Below, piece by piece: positions 35,047 through 44,824 of a stretch of 64,000 nt of DNA. Position numbers and translations under genes: made by a program. Numbering within the stretch: the first letter of the stretch is position 1; each line of letters begins with the position of its first letter. The notes under the pieces are model-generated. The model was given only the letters and a program-made list of their open reading frames with translations. It ran no database searches and was not told the DNA's origin. The stretch covers positions 1,488,001 to 1,552,000 of the forward strand of contig NZ_CP016895.1 in the NCBI RefSeq assembly GCF_001704115.1, written 5' to 3'. Source of the DNA: Acinetobacter larvae (lineage in GTDB: Bacteria > Pseudomonadota > Gammaproteobacteria > Pseudomonadales > Moraxellaceae).

Positions 35047-36339
35047 TTAATGCAATTTTATTTTTGGTGCGATCTTACGCGTCATAAAATCCTTGGTGGC
35101 GAGTAAACCGGCATGGGTATACCCATAGATTGTTGCTTGATGTAGCCGATATAAAGAGACATACATCGATTTGGCAATAAAACCTTGTACATTGACTTGC
35201 CCTAAGACTTCCCCAAATGCGGTACTCCGGGTTAAGGAGACCAAGGAACCGCGGTCATTAAATTGGAACATGGGTTGTGGCGCACCTTTAATCCGTGCCA
35301 GCATCGCATCGACCAAAAAGCTGGCTTGTTGGCTGGCAACTTGTGCCCGTGGTGCAAGCGGTGGTTGTGAGGCATCGGGAATACAATGTGCGCAATCACC
35401 AAAAGCAAAGATATTAGGATCTGATTTGGTTTGCAAAGTGGCAAAGACTTCTAGGCGTCCCATTCTATCTTTGGCAAAACCTTCTAGGTTGGCAATAACC
35501 GGCGGTGCCTTAATACCCGCTGCCCAAACCTTTAATTCAGCAATAATACTGGTGTCATCACTAAAATAGATGCGTTCAGCATCTATTTTTGCAACCCGTT
35601 TATTGGTCAGGACTTGTACCCCCATACGTTCTAAATGTTTGTGGCAATGTTTGGACATCTTTTCTGAGAGGGCGGGTAAAATTCTGGGTGCGCCTTCAAT
35701 CAAACTAATCTTGACTTGGTTGGGTTTGATTTTGTTGAGACCGTACTGATAAAAGTTCTTTTTGGCTTGTACCAATTCTGCTGCGAGCTCGACACCTGTT
35801 GCGCCCGCGCCAATAATACCAATATGTAATTCACGATCGATATTATGATGTTGTGCATCGAGATAAAGATGCAGTAGGTCTTGTTGGAAAGTTTGTGCCT
35901 GTTGCAAACTATCGAGATAATGACAGTACTGTTTGACCCCTGGTGTACCAAAATCATTGGAAATAGAGCCGACTGCTAGAATGAGGGTGTCATAGTGCAG
36001 TTCAAATTGCTGATCACCTTGTTCAGACTTAGATGAGGACTGTGTTTTAAGGATGATGCATTTTCTTGCCGCATCGATTTGTTCGAGCTTAGCCCAAATA
36101 AACTGATAATGATGTTTGGCTGCATGGGCATAATAATTGGTTTCTTCTGCATTAATATTCAGCGTACCCGCTGCAATCTCATGCAATAACGGTTTCCAGA
36201 TATGGGTTAACTTTTTGTCAACTAAGCTAATTTCAATCTGAGGGTTGTTGGCCAAACGATTACCAAGCTGGGTGGCGAGCTCTAGGCCGCCAGCACCACC
36301 ACCGACAATGACGATACGATGTTGTTGAGACATAATCAT
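35047..36339 (-). CDS. ndh: Type II NADH dehydrogenase
   Basis: A 430-residue FAD/NAD(P)-dependent oxidoreductase. The FAD motif GGGAGGLELATQLG is at residues 12-25, the second Rossmann motif GIIGAGATGVELAAEL is near 178, and the C-terminal FAFGDCAHCIPD fixes the flavin. The C-terminus has an amphipathic membrane-binding region (FIAKSMYVSLYRLHQA). The enzyme passes electrons from NADH to quinone without pumping protons. The second Met (MSQQHR) may be the true start. Confidence 0.92.
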   Translation of the reverse strand: MIMSQQHRIVIVGGGAGGLELATQLGNRLANNPQIEISLVDKKLTHIWKPLLHEIAAGTLNINAEETNYYAHAAKHHYQFIWAKLEQIDAARKCIILKTQSSSKSEQGDQQFELHYDTLILAVGSISNDFGTPGVKQYCHYLDSLQQAQTFQQDLLHLYLDAQHHNIDRELHIGIIGAGATGVELAAELVQAKKNFYQYGLNKIKPNQVKISLIEGAPRILPALSEKMSKHCHKHLERMGVQVLTNKRVAKIDAERIYFSDDTSIIAELKVWAAGIKAPPVIANLEGFAKDRMGRLEVFATLQTKSDPNIFAFGDCAHCIPDASQPPLAPRAQVASQQASFLVDAMLARIKGAPQPMFQFNDRGSLVSLTRSTAFGEVLGQVNVQGFIAKSMYVSLYRLHQATIYGYTHAGLLATKDFMTRKIAPKIKLH

Positions 36340-36427
36340 GCTTCATTTTTATGATATTCGACTAATTAAATAAGCTAGTTTTCATCTAAATTCAAAGGTT
36401 TATTATCTTTTGTTACAGAAATACAAA

Positions 36428-36452
36428 AAAACCAAGCGTAGTGCTTGGTTTT
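36428..36452 (-). terminator. Terminator of the D,D-carboxypeptidase gene
   Basis: AAAACCAAGC and GCTTGGTTTT flank a 5-base loop. It lies 80 bp beyond the stop of the minus-strand gene, with a T-rich tail on that strand. Confidence 0.85.
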
Positions 36453-36531
36453 GTGTATTTTTGATAGGTTTTTTTAATTAAGTTGTGATTTTTAAATGTA
36501 TTGCTAGATGCGAACACTACTTACGGAAAAT

Positions 36532-37842
36532 TTAGGCAAAAAGGCCAATCAACCACATCCAGAGACGTTGCCACCAATGTGCCTGCTCTAAGATGACATT
36601 GTCTTGAATATTAAAAGTTTGTAGGAGTTGTTGATTTTGGTAGACATGGACTTTGGCGAGCTCCATTGGACCAGCAAGAGGTGCTGTTAAGGATTTTTGA
36701 GTTAGTTCTACATCAAAATGAGTTTGGGTATTTTGTGCAGGTGCGATGATTTGTGGTTGATGCTGTTGATCTTGTATAACCAAGAGCTGACGTGTTGGAT
36801 CAAACTGAGTCAGTAGGATCGGGTTGCTGTGGTTATACAGTGAGGTTGTGACGATATGCGGTTGTGGAGATTGAATTTTAAAGATTTTTAAAGTTGAACG
36901 AATTACGGGCAGTTCAGCGAGTTGCTGCTTTTCTTGAATGGCGATTTCATTACGACTATAGACATAAGCCAGATTCAGCAGTTGTTCTGCAATTTGACTG
37001 CGTTTGACTGCACTTTTTGTGCCCATCACCACCACAATAATACGTCGATCTGGTTGGTTCGGCAGTCCGCTTGGACGATGTGCTGTCAGTGCGAGATTAT
37101 AGCCAGCAGCTTGGGTATATCCTGTTTTGAGCCCGTCAACACTAGGATCTGTTTTCAATGCAAGATTGGTGGCGTGATGAAAATGTTCTTTATAGCGAAA
37201 ATCTGGTTGAATGGAGTAGCTTAGATAGTCTGGTGTTTGCTGGGTGAGTTTTTGCCCCAGCAATGCCATATCATGCGCACTGGAATAATGTGCGGGCATG
37301 GTAATTCCAGCAGGGTTGGTAAAATGGGTATTGTGCATGCCCAAGGCTTGCGCTTCTTGATTCATACGTTGTACAAAAGCAGGCACATTCCCTGAAATAC
37401 GTTCCGCCAAAGTCACCGCAGCATCATTGGCTGACATCACGATGAGACCAGCAAGTAACTGATCGACAGAAATCTGCTCACCCACTTTTAAATACATTTG
37501 TGATTCATCAGGCTGCACCATATTGACCACTGGTGTCGCGCGAATAATCTCCTCTTTCTTCAACCGACCAGCCTGAATTTCTTTCAGACTAATATAAGCC
37601 ACCATCATTTTAGTCAGAGATGCCGGAGCGCGTTGTTGCTCACTATTATGCGACGCAATAATTTGTCCGGATTGACTATCTAAAATAGTCCAAGCCTCAG
37701 CTTCTACGCTGCTGGGGGCAATATGAAGTAAGCTAGCATGTAGGCAGCTAGCCCAAAATAAACTGATAAATGCGAAGAACGTGGTGATTGATCTCAAGGG
37801 GATTTCCTTAAACCGTACTTGATGGGATTCAGATAAAAGCAT
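36532..37842 (-). CDS. D-alanyl-D-alanine carboxypeptidase (PBP5/6 family)
   Basis: A 436-residue low-molecular-weight penicillin-binding protein. The active-site motifs are SLTK (in APASLTKMM), SAN (MSANDAAV) and KTG (GLKTGYTQAAGYN). A signal peptide follows a charged start (ITTFFAFISLFWASCLHA). The C-terminal PBP5-type domain ends in the amphipathic membrane anchor HWWQRLWMWLIGLFA. It trims the terminal D-Ala from peptidoglycan pentapeptides. It is likely dacC of Acinetobacter, though the first ATG may be slightly too far upstream. Confidence 0.93.
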   Translation of the reverse strand: MLLSESHQVRFKEIPLRSITTFFAFISLFWASCLHASLLHIAPSSVEAEAWTILDSQSGQIIASHNSEQQRAPASLTKMMVAYISLKEIQAGRLKKEEIIRATPVVNMVQPDESQMYLKVGEQISVDQLLAGLIVMSANDAAVTLAERISGNVPAFVQRMNQEAQALGMHNTHFTNPAGITMPAHYSSAHDMALLGQKLTQQTPDYLSYSIQPDFRYKEHFHHATNLALKTDPSVDGLKTGYTQAAGYNLALTAHRPSGLPNQPDRRIIVVVMGTKSAVKRSQIAEQLLNLAYVYSRNEIAIQEKQQLAELPVIRSTLKIFKIQSPQPHIVTTSLYNHSNPILLTQFDPTRQLLVIQDQQHQPQIIAPAQNTQTHFDVELTQKSLTAPLAGPMELAKVHVYQNQQLLQTFNIQDNVILEQAHWWQRLWMWLIGLFA

Positions 37843-38021
37843 TGCGAATGCTATGCTTTTTTCGATAGCAGTGCTAGTGCTTCACATTCAGATTTGCGTT
37901 TATACAGGACACAATAACAAAAAAAGTGCTAACCTAAGCAATGCTTGTACAGATTGGTCTATGTGCCAAGCCTGTATCCTGCGCCTAGCCTTTTCTATTT
38001 TAAGTATGACGAATCTAAATT

Positions 38022-39731
38022 ATGTTGCATTATCAGATTGAATTTGACGATTATCATCAACATCTTATCCATGTCACCATGCGGTTTTTAGCCAATCCAA
38101 CGCAAGTGCTGTGGTTACCCACTTGGATCCCAGGTAGTTATTTAATTCGTGAGTTTGCCAAGCACATTGAATCGGTGCAAGCCTTTGATGAAGCAGGGCG
38201 TATACTTAAAATCGATAAATTTGAAAAAAATAAATGGCGCTTATATAACACCGATCATGAACTGATTACGGTCGAGTATGATGTATATGCCTATGATTTG
38301 TCGGTGCGTGGTGCTTATGTCGATGCCAATCGTTTATATGTCAATCCCGCCTGTGTGTGCTTAGCACTACAAGATCAAGAACAAAAACCGATAGAGGTTG
38401 ATCTCTTTGTACCGCAAGCATTGCAACATTTTCAATTGGCCACCGGTTTAAGTCAACGTAGTCTGGTCAAAGGGCGTTATACCCTGCGTGCACAAGATTA
38501 TATGCAGCTGATTGATAGCCCATTTGAACTCGCTGAACAGACTGGATTTGATTTTAGCGTCGCAGATATTCCGCATCGCTTTGTGGTGTCGGGTCGTCAC
38601 GCCATGAATGCTGAACGCTTACAACAAGATTTAGAAAAAATTTGTGCGGCACAAATTGATTTATTTGCTGGTGCACCTTTTCAAAACTATATTTTTATGA
38701 CCATGGCAACAGCCAATAGTTATGGCGGCTTAGAGCATCCCAATAGTACCAGCCTGATTACCCCGCGTGACGATTTACCCAAGCAGCATGAAGCAGACCA
38801 ACCTTCGGAGTCTTATCAACGCTTTTTAGGCTTATGCAGCCATGAGTATTTTCATGCTTGGTTGGTGAAGTTTATACGCCCAGAAAACTTTGTAAATTAT
38901 AATCTGCATCAAGAAAGTTATACGCATTTACTTTGGGTGTTTGAGGGGATTACCTCATATTATGATGACTTGATGTTGTATCGTAGTGGGGTGATTTCAC
39001 GCGATGCTTATTTTAAATTATTGACTGCGCAAATTGATCGTTATTTACAAAACCCCGGGCGAAAAGTACAAACGGTGATGGAGTCAAGTTTTGATACTTG
39101 GATTAAATTTTATCGTCAAGATGAAAACTCTAACCAAGCAGGGACCAGTTATTATAATAAAGGCGCCTTGATTGCACTTTGTCTGGATTTGGGATTAAGA
39201 ATCCATGGTTCCAGTTTGGATGCGTTATTACAACGACTCTACCAGCGTGCGCAGCAGGGGATACAAGTCAATGACAACACCATGTTTGAGTTATGCCAAC
39301 AGTTAACAGGGCAAGATTGGCGTGAGCGTTTAGGCTTTTTAATTGACAGTACCGATGCATTGCCTTTGACAGAGTTATTACCTGAATTTGGTGTGGAATA
39401 TCTAGAAAAAACAGATAAGTCATTAGCTTTAGGACTAAAACTTAGCGAGCAAACCGCAGGTGTTTTGGTGCAGCAAGCGCGCCGTGAGGGCAGTGCTGCA
39501 CACGCTGGTTTGGCTGCGCATGATGTGATTATCGCGATTGATGGCTATAAAGCAACGGTGAAAAAAATTGAAGCCTATGCCGAACAAGGTGGACGTGTGA
39601 CTGTGCATGCTTTTCGTCGAGATGAGTTGATGCAGTTTGAGGTAGATATGACACAAACGGCTCTGCCACGCGTCGAATTGTCTGTCGTGGATGAGCATAA
39701 ACTCAGTGCGTGGTTAGCCGCGCAGTCATAA
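38022..39731 (+). CDS. M61-family glycyl aminopeptidase with PDZ domain
   Basis: This 569-residue protein has the zinc motif HEYFH in GLCSHEYFHAWLVK (near 277), with the downstream Glu in LLWVFEGITSYYDDL. A PDZ domain follows (about 455-530: GVLVQQARREGSAAHAGLAAHDVIIAIDG). The N-terminal M61 beta-domain begins MLHYQIEFDD. No signal peptide is seen, so it is probably cytoplasmic. The family cleaves N-terminal Gly or Ala, and the physiological role is not known. Confidence 0.93.
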   Translation: MLHYQIEFDDYHQHLIHVTMRFLANPTQVLWLPTWIPGSYLIREFAKHIESVQAFDEAGRILKIDKFEKNKWRLYNTDHELITVEYDVYAYDLSVRGAYVDANRLYVNPACVCLALQDQEQKPIEVDLFVPQALQHFQLATGLSQRSLVKGRYTLRAQDYMQLIDSPFELAEQTGFDFSVADIPHRFVVSGRHAMNAERLQQDLEKICAAQIDLFAGAPFQNYIFMTMATANSYGGLEHPNSTSLITPRDDLPKQHEADQPSESYQRFLGLCSHEYFHAWLVKFIRPENFVNYNLHQESYTHLLWVFEGITSYYDDLMLYRSGVISRDAYFKLLTAQIDRYLQNPGRKVQTVMESSFDTWIKFYRQDENSNQAGTSYYNKGALIALCLDLGLRIHGSSLDALLQRLYQRAQQGIQVNDNTMFELCQQLTGQDWRERLGFLIDSTDALPLTELLPEFGVEYLEKTDKSLALGLKLSEQTAGVLVQQARREGSAAHAGLAAHDVIIAIDGYKATVKKIEAYAEQGGRVTVHAFRRDELMQFEVDMTQTALPRVELSVVDEHKLSAWLAAQS

Positions 39732-39793
39732 GCGCTACACGCCAAAATCAACACGTTAAAATACGAACAAGTGAAATCATTAAGATGTTAAAA

Positions 39794-39826
39794 AAACAGC
39801 CGCGAAAAATAATCTTGCGGCTGTTT
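39794..39826. terminator. Bidirectional terminator after the M61 peptidase gene
   Basis: AAACAGCCGC and GCGGCTGTTT, 10-bp arms, flanked by A and T runs between convergent genes. Confidence 0.88.
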
Positions 39827-39898
39827 GGGTGAGCTAAGAATAACTTGGATGAGCTAACAGCAATGGGCTTTTAGCACTTTGGTTGAGCACTTCGGTAT

Positions 39899-40279
39899 TT
39901 AGCTTTGGCATTTAAAGGTTAAGCTATGCTGATAATCGGTATCTTTTTCAAGGCTATTGCCTGTGCCTAAGACCGATCCAATAACACCAGCGGCGGCATT
40001 AATGACTTGTCCAGTTTTGTCATCGACGACACCTTTGAGTGCGCCATTAAATTCGGATTTTTCATGAATAAGAATGGGGGTAGCGCGTTGACCACAGGTT
40101 TTATTGGCTGCCGCAATGGCATTATTTTTCGCAATCACTTGAGATTTACCTAAACCTGTTACTTCGTATTCATTGTTAGCATTTTGAATGGCTAAGCTAT
40201 TTTTGGGTGCAGTATTACATGCAGCAAGTAGGGTAATAGCACAAAATGTACCAACGATGGCTAAGTTTTTTTTCATCAT
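39899..40279 (-). CDS. Small hypothetical lipoprotein
   Basis: I start the protein at MMKKNLAIVG (ATG 40279; the next ATG at 40276 is equally possible), giving about 126 residues. It has a lipoprotein signal with lipobox LLAAC near residue 22. The mature part (VTGLGKSQVIAKNNAIAAANKTC, IHEKSEFNGALKGVVDDKTGQ, VIGSVLGTGNSLEKDTDY) contains a glycine-rich segment and two further cysteines. I do not recognise a family with known function; it is probably attached to the outer membrane. Confidence 0.78.
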   Translation of the reverse strand: MMKKNLAIVGTFCAITLLAACNTAPKNSLAIQNANNEYEVTGLGKSQVIAKNNAIAAANKTCGQRATPILIHEKSEFNGALKGVVDDKTGQVINAAAGVIGSVLGTGNSLEKDTDYQHSLTFKCQS

Positions 40280-40471
40280 ACAGTCTTGAATGTTTTTCGA
40301 TAATCTGCATTTGATCATAACATGAGGTGTGAATCATAGTGGCTTTGTATTAATCACGAAATTTTTATTACATTTTATGTTGGTGTGGCATTTTATCCTG
40401 CTGATTGCTAGAGTGTTTTTTGTAAATTATGCTAAGCTAATCGGTCATTTATCCATGATCGTGAGTGTGTG

Positions 40472-41041
40472 ATGTCTACGACATATGTGCAAAATATTCA
40501 TGACAATATTCAACAGCGACAATCCATTGGGCAACTCGTAGCGCCAGCGCCCAATGCGGAACAACTGACTTTAGCTTTTCAGGCAGCCTTGGCGGCGCCT
40601 GATCATCATCGTTTAAAGCCAACACGGTTTATCGTGATTGCTGCTGAAAAGCGCGCCGCTTTGGGCGAGGTGCTGTCACAGGCGATGGCCGATCTCGGCG
40701 ATATCGATCCAGCACAAATTGAACGGGTAAAAAAACATCCTTTTCGTGCACCCTTAATGGTTATAGCGATTACCCGTTTACAACAGCATCCTAAAGTACC
40801 GCATTATGAGCAAATTTTAAGTAGCGGTGCGGCCATTGAAAATTTCTTATTGTCTTTGCAAGCGCAAGGTTTTCAAACCATGTGGCGTACCGGTGCTGTG
40901 GTTGAGTCGGCGTGGTTAAAGCAGCATTTTTCGTTACAAGCTCAAGATTTAATTTCTGGTTTTATTTATATTGGCACTGCAGCCAAAACCATTGCTGCGC
41001 GTGAAGAGATTGATTTATCTCCCTTCGTGCAATATTGGTAA
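40472..41041 (+). CDS. Nitroreductase-family protein (YdjA-like)
   Basis: A 189-residue FMN-dependent nitroreductase of the short YdjA type. The N-terminal RQSIGQLVAPAPNAEQL replaces the usual R(R/S)S motif, followed by DHHRLKPTRFIVI, ILSSGAAIENFLLSLQAQGFQTMW and the end AAREEIDLSPFVQYW. It probably reduces small nitro or quinone compounds with NAD(P)H. It precedes gpsA on the same strand. Confidence 0.9.
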   Translation: MSTTYVQNIHDNIQQRQSIGQLVAPAPNAEQLTLAFQAALAAPDHHRLKPTRFIVIAAEKRAALGEVLSQAMADLGDIDPAQIERVKKHPFRAPLMVIAITRLQQHPKVPHYEQILSSGAAIENFLLSLQAQGFQTMWRTGAVVESAWLKQHFSLQAQDLISGFIYIGTAAKTIAAREEIDLSPFVQYW

Positions 41042-41178
41042 CTTCGCTGTGACATGGGGTGCAAGCGCTGAAAGTCGTGTGCTTTGTGTTATTGTGGCAA
41101 AAGATAAATAGTTTAGGCATAAAACGAGCTTGCGGTGACCCTGTGATCGCAGCTCAGTTGGTTTTAGGACAATCAAAC

Positions 41179-42251
41179 ATGACAACAGATCTGTTTAAAG
41201 ATTTAGTACAACCTGTGCAGTTAGATCAGAAGACTGCATTACGTGTCACCGTGTTAGGGGGGGCAGCTTTGGTACTGCTATGGCCAATACTGCGGTACGT
41301 AATGGTTGTGACACCAAAATCTGGATTCGAGATCAAGCTGTTGCCGAAGAAATTAACCGTAGCCATGTGAATGCCCGCTATTTGCCAGATTTTCAGTTGG
41401 AAGCAGCTTTATCTGCTGAGTGGGATATCGAACGGGCTGTACGTGATCGCGATATTATTTTAGTGGCCATTCCAAGTCATTCTTTTCGAGATGTATTACG
41501 TCAAATCAAACCGTATATCACGTCACAAGCGGTGATTTCTTTAACCAAAGGAATCGAGGCAGAAAGCTTTAGTTTTATGAGTGATATCATTCAGGAGGAA
41601 TTGCCTGAGGTGCCTTTTGGGGTATTGTCTGGTCCCAATTTGGCCAAAGAAATTGTCCAAGGTATGCCGGCGGGAACGGTGATTGCCAGTGACTCTGAAT
41701 TGGTACGTTATGCTGTGCAACAAGCTTTACATAGTGCGTTATTTCGGGTTTTTGGCAGTGATGATGTTTATGGTGTGGAACTCGGTGGTGCACTCAAAAA
41801 TATCTATGCCGTGGCAATGGGCATGGCTGCGGCATATCAGGTTGGTGAAAATACCAAGAGTATGATTCTAACCCGTGCATTGGCTGAAATGAGTCGTTTT
41901 GCGGTAAAACTGGGTGCAAACCCATTAACTTTCTTAGGTTTATCTGGAGTGGGGGATTTATTCGCAACTTGTAATAGCCCATTGAGTCGTAATTATCAGG
42001 TTGGCTTTGCCTTGGGGAGTGGTAAAAGTTTAGCGCAAGCGACCTCGGAACTGGGACAAACAGCAGAGGGGATTAATACCATTGTGCAAGTACATAGCCG
42101 TGCACAACAGCTCGATGTCTATATGCCCATTACCAAAGCGTTATATGAAGTCATTTATGAACATATGCCAGCCCTGCATGTGGCGGTTGAGTTGATGAAA
42201 ACTGGGCATCGTAGTGATGTTGAGTTCGTGTTGCCACATCAAGCGGTCTAG
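41179..42251 (+). pseudogene. gpsA: Glycerol-3-phosphate dehydrogenase [NAD(P)+], reading frame broken in a G7 tract
   Basis: The gene starts at ATG 41179 (MTTDLFKDLVQPVQLDQKTALRV) after an AGGA ribosome site, but the frame is lost at seven consecutive G at 41257-41263. Adding one G restores VTVLGGGSFGTAMANTAVRNG, the family's nucleotide-binding motif, and joins to the downstream frame (from about 41280) that encodes the rest: IPSHSFRDVL, LTKGIEAES, LSGPNLAKEI, and the catalytic-domain GVELGGALKNI. The repaired length is 357 residues, usual for Acinetobacter GpsA. Because GpsA supplies sn-glycerol-3-phosphate for phospholipids, a true loss is unlikely. A homopolymer sequencing error or slippage-prone tract is more probable. 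Confidence 0.9.
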
Positions 42252-42338
42252 TATGCGCTAAGTGCGATCAAGATGATGTTTGTGGGTAGGATTTTACAAC
42301 GTCATGACCCGCAACTGTTTAGAAAATCGTGAGTGACC

Positions 42339-42373
42339 AGAAGTAGCCCAGCTAAAATATTTGCTGGGCTTCT
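42339..42373 (+). terminator. Hairpin after gpsA
   Basis: AGAAG-TA-GCCCAGC pairs with GCTGGGCTTCT (2-base bulge). No T-run follows, so termination strength is uncertain. Confidence 0.5.
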
Positions 42374-42495
42374 AGTGAAAAGCTTTATTTATGGATGATG
42401 TTTCGCTACAGTTTAGATCAAACTTAATTTAGATTAAATTAGATCAAATTGTCATAAACGCTCTCTATAATCTCGAAAAACTTAAAGGAATAACA

Positions 42496-42954
42496 ATGCG
42501 ATTGACTTTAGTACGCCATGGTGAAGCAGCGCCAGCCATCAATGCCAATGACAGCAAACGCCCACTCACACAACGCGGGCAACAACAAGCACAGCAAAGT
42601 GCAGATTATATTCGTGACTTAGGGTGTGTGCCCGATGTATTGGTGGTGAGTCCGTTGTTGCGTGCCCAACAAACCATGGCATATGCTCAAGCCTATTTTC
42701 CTGATGTCCCTGTTTTAGTTTGTGATCGCATTAAACCAGATGATGCTGCCAGCGCTGCTGTTGAGTGGTTGGCACAGCTACCCTTTGAAAATATAGTGGT
42801 TTTTTGCCACATGAATGTCGTGGCACATATGGAAGAGTTACTGACCACAGAAAACTTCCATCCTTTTGCTTTGGCTGAAGTTCGCGTATATGAGCAAAGT
42901 GTGATTGCAACTGGCTTATCGACTTGTCGTCAGAGCTTTATTCCGAGCGTATAA
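42496..42954 (+). CDS. sixA: Phosphohistidine phosphatase SixA
   Basis: A 152-residue histidine-phosphatase-fold protein with the catalytic RHG triad at residues 7-9 (LVRHGEAAPA), VVSPLLRAQQTMAYA and the second catalytic His in VVFCHMNVVAHM. In E. coli SixA dephosphorylates phosphohistidine of phosphotransfer proteins. The gpsA-sixA adjacency is usual in Acinetobacter relatives. Precise partners here are unknown. It has a good AAAGGAA ribosome site. Confidence 0.92.
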   Translation: MRLTLVRHGEAAPAINANDSKRPLTQRGQQQAQQSADYIRDLGCVPDVLVVSPLLRAQQTMAYAQAYFPDVPVLVCDRIKPDDAASAAVEWLAQLPFENIVVFCHMNVVAHMEELLTTENFHPFALAEVRVYEQSVIATGLSTCRQSFIPSV

Positions 42955-43040
42955 ATATCGCTTACTACTGCATAAAGATGAACAAGATAAAGCTGAATCA
43001 GCTGAGCAAAGATTAAAAATAAAATGGTAGATTTCGATTG

Positions 43041-44258
43041 ATGTTAGCAATATGGATGCCCGAACAAAATGGCGCTTGGTATTGGTCACGCGGTGAAGCT
43101 TGGACGGCGGCTGCTCATCCTGAAGAATTAATCGCACAGGCATCTTTACAGCCATCGGAAGAAGCTATGGTGTTTTTTCCCAGTCGTCATGTACAGTTAT
43201 TACAGCAACAATTAAGCAAAGCACAATTTAAACAATTAGACAGTGCTGGTCTGAGTTATCTCTTAGAAGAATACGTTATTCAGCCGATTGATCAGCTGGC
43301 GGTTTTTAGTCATTTTCAACAGCCAGATCGTTTATCATTGCTTGGGATCGCGCGTCATCAAGTTGAGGGCTTGCAACATAGTTTGGCGCTATTGCCGATT
43401 AAACTGGTGGCATTGTTGCCAGACTTTCTGATCCTGCCGACGCCAGATGTTGGGCAGTGTTATATTGCCAATATCGCTGGGCGTTATTTGTATCGTGATG
43501 GCAGTCATCATGGTCAATCAATTGATGACCTTGATGTATTTATACAGCAGTTCAACTTCGCTCAGTCTTCTGAGTCGATGGTCAGTATGGCATTGTCAGA
43601 GCAGTCTGCAACGTCACAATCGACTGCCATAGCCGCGATGACCATGTATTCTAGTGGTATTGCAGTAGAGCGTTTAACTTTATCCTCTGACACTCACTGT
43701 ACAGTAGCGGTTTTTGATTATCAGTTTACAGTCGATGTAAAACTACGGCGCCATGCCTTTAATGTATTGCCTAAACAGCATCGCCAAGATCGCTTTAAGT
43801 CGGGCTATTGGCGTGCGTGCGCAGCTGTTTTTACAGCGTTGTTGATAGCACAGTTTAGTTTGGATGCAATGCATTGGTACCGTTATAAAAATCTGGCAGA
43901 TCAAACCGCAGCAACGGCATTGCAGCAATATCAAGATTGGTTTGGGCGTGATGCACAATTGACAGAAGCCAATTTGGCAGAACAATTTAAACGAAAAGTC
44001 ACAGCCAACAAAAATGCCGATATGCATATGCTGCAATTATTAAGTCGGGTTGGACCGGTATTGATGCAACATCAATTATTAGCACAACAAGTGCGTTATA
44101 GTGACCGTGTGTTGGACTTGGCTATAGCGGCCAATAATGCCGATATCTTACAAAGCTTGGTAACGGAAATGAATCAACAGGGTTTTCAGGTGGAGTTGGG
44201 CAATATCCAGAGTCAAAGCAATGGGCAAGTGTTGGGTATGTTGCGGGTGAAATCATGA
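43041..44258 (+). CDS. gspL: Type II secretion system protein GspL
   Basis: A 405-residue inner-membrane component. It has an actin-like cytoplasmic domain (VMVFFPSRHVQLL, LSYLLEEYVIQPIDQLAVF), one membrane helix near residues 265-285 (ACAAVFTALLIAQFSLDAM) and a periplasmic ferredoxin-like domain at the C-terminus. GspL binds the GspE ATPase and pairs with GspM. The ATG at 43041 is preceded in frame by TTG, so the exact start is slightly uncertain. Only L and M are present here, in keeping with the dispersed T2SS genes of Acinetobacter. Confidence 0.9.
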   Translation: MLAIWMPEQNGAWYWSRGEAWTAAAHPEELIAQASLQPSEEAMVFFPSRHVQLLQQQLSKAQFKQLDSAGLSYLLEEYVIQPIDQLAVFSHFQQPDRLSLLGIARHQVEGLQHSLALLPIKLVALLPDFLILPTPDVGQCYIANIAGRYLYRDGSHHGQSIDDLDVFIQQFNFAQSSESMVSMALSEQSATSQSTAIAAMTMYSSGIAVERLTLSSDTHCTVAVFDYQFTVDVKLRRHAFNVLPKQHRQDRFKSGYWRACAAVFTALLIAQFSLDAMHWYRYKNLADQTAATALQQYQDWFGRDAQLTEANLAEQFKRKVTANKNADMHMLQLLSRVGPVLMQHQLLAQQVRYSDRVLDLAIAANNADILQSLVTEMNQQGFQVELGNIQSQSNGQVLGMLRVKS

Positions 44259-44734
44259 AAGTCATCGATCAGCTCAAACAACGTCGTGAACAGTTGCTGG
44301 AAAAAATCAATGATGCTTTGGATCGTTTAAACCCCCGTGAGCGAGTGTTGGTGATCTTTACCGTCATTTTTGCGCTATTGAGTGTGATTGGCTGGAGTAT
44401 TTGGCAGATGCATCAGTTGGCAGATCAGCAGCAACAACGTTATGACGATTTAAAAAAACAAATTGTGTCAATGCAAAGCCAAGTGCTCCGTATGCGAACC
44501 GCGGATGATCTCGCTTTGTCTGCAGCTGACAAGGTACAACGTGCTGCAACCGAACAGGGTATTTCAGTTGCATCACAACAACAAGCCGATAAAATCATGA
44601 TTGAAGTCACGCATGAAAATTACGCGATATTGGCAAATTTTTTAATGCAAATGACGCAGCATGGTCTAACGATTGAACAGCTCAGCTTAAATAAACAAGA
44701 TATGCAGATTAAATTAACAGCGACAGTGTATTGA
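44255..44734 (+). CDS. gspM: Type II secretion system protein GspM
   Basis: A 159-residue bitopic protein: cytoplasmic N-terminus with LNPRERVLVI, a membrane helix near residues 31-50 (FTVIFALLSVIGWSIW), a coiled-coil stretch and a small periplasmic domain (VTHENYAILANFLMQM). It overlaps gspL by 4 bp, so the partners are made together. Confidence 0.9.
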   Translation: MKVIDQLKQRREQLLEKINDALDRLNPRERVLVIFTVIFALLSVIGWSIWQMHQLADQQQQRYDDLKKQIVSMQSQVLRMRTADDLALSAADKVQRAATEQGISVASQQQADKIMIEVTHENYAILANFLMQMTQHGLTIEQLSLNKQDMQIKLTATVY

Positions 44735-44783
44735 GAGCAAAAATAATGCTTTGTCAAGCATGGTGTTTTAGCGGCTCCCAGCC

Positions 44784-44789
44784 TATAAT
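44784..44789 (+). promoter_or_regulatory. Candidate -10 element of pyrD
   Basis: A perfect TATAAT lies 35 bp before the ATG at 44825. Its position makes an upstream in-frame GTG (44792) unlikely as a start, as it would be at or before the transcription start. Confidence 0.5.
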
Positions 44790-44824
44790 ATGTGCTACTT
44801 AAAAAGCTGCAGACTTTTATAGAT

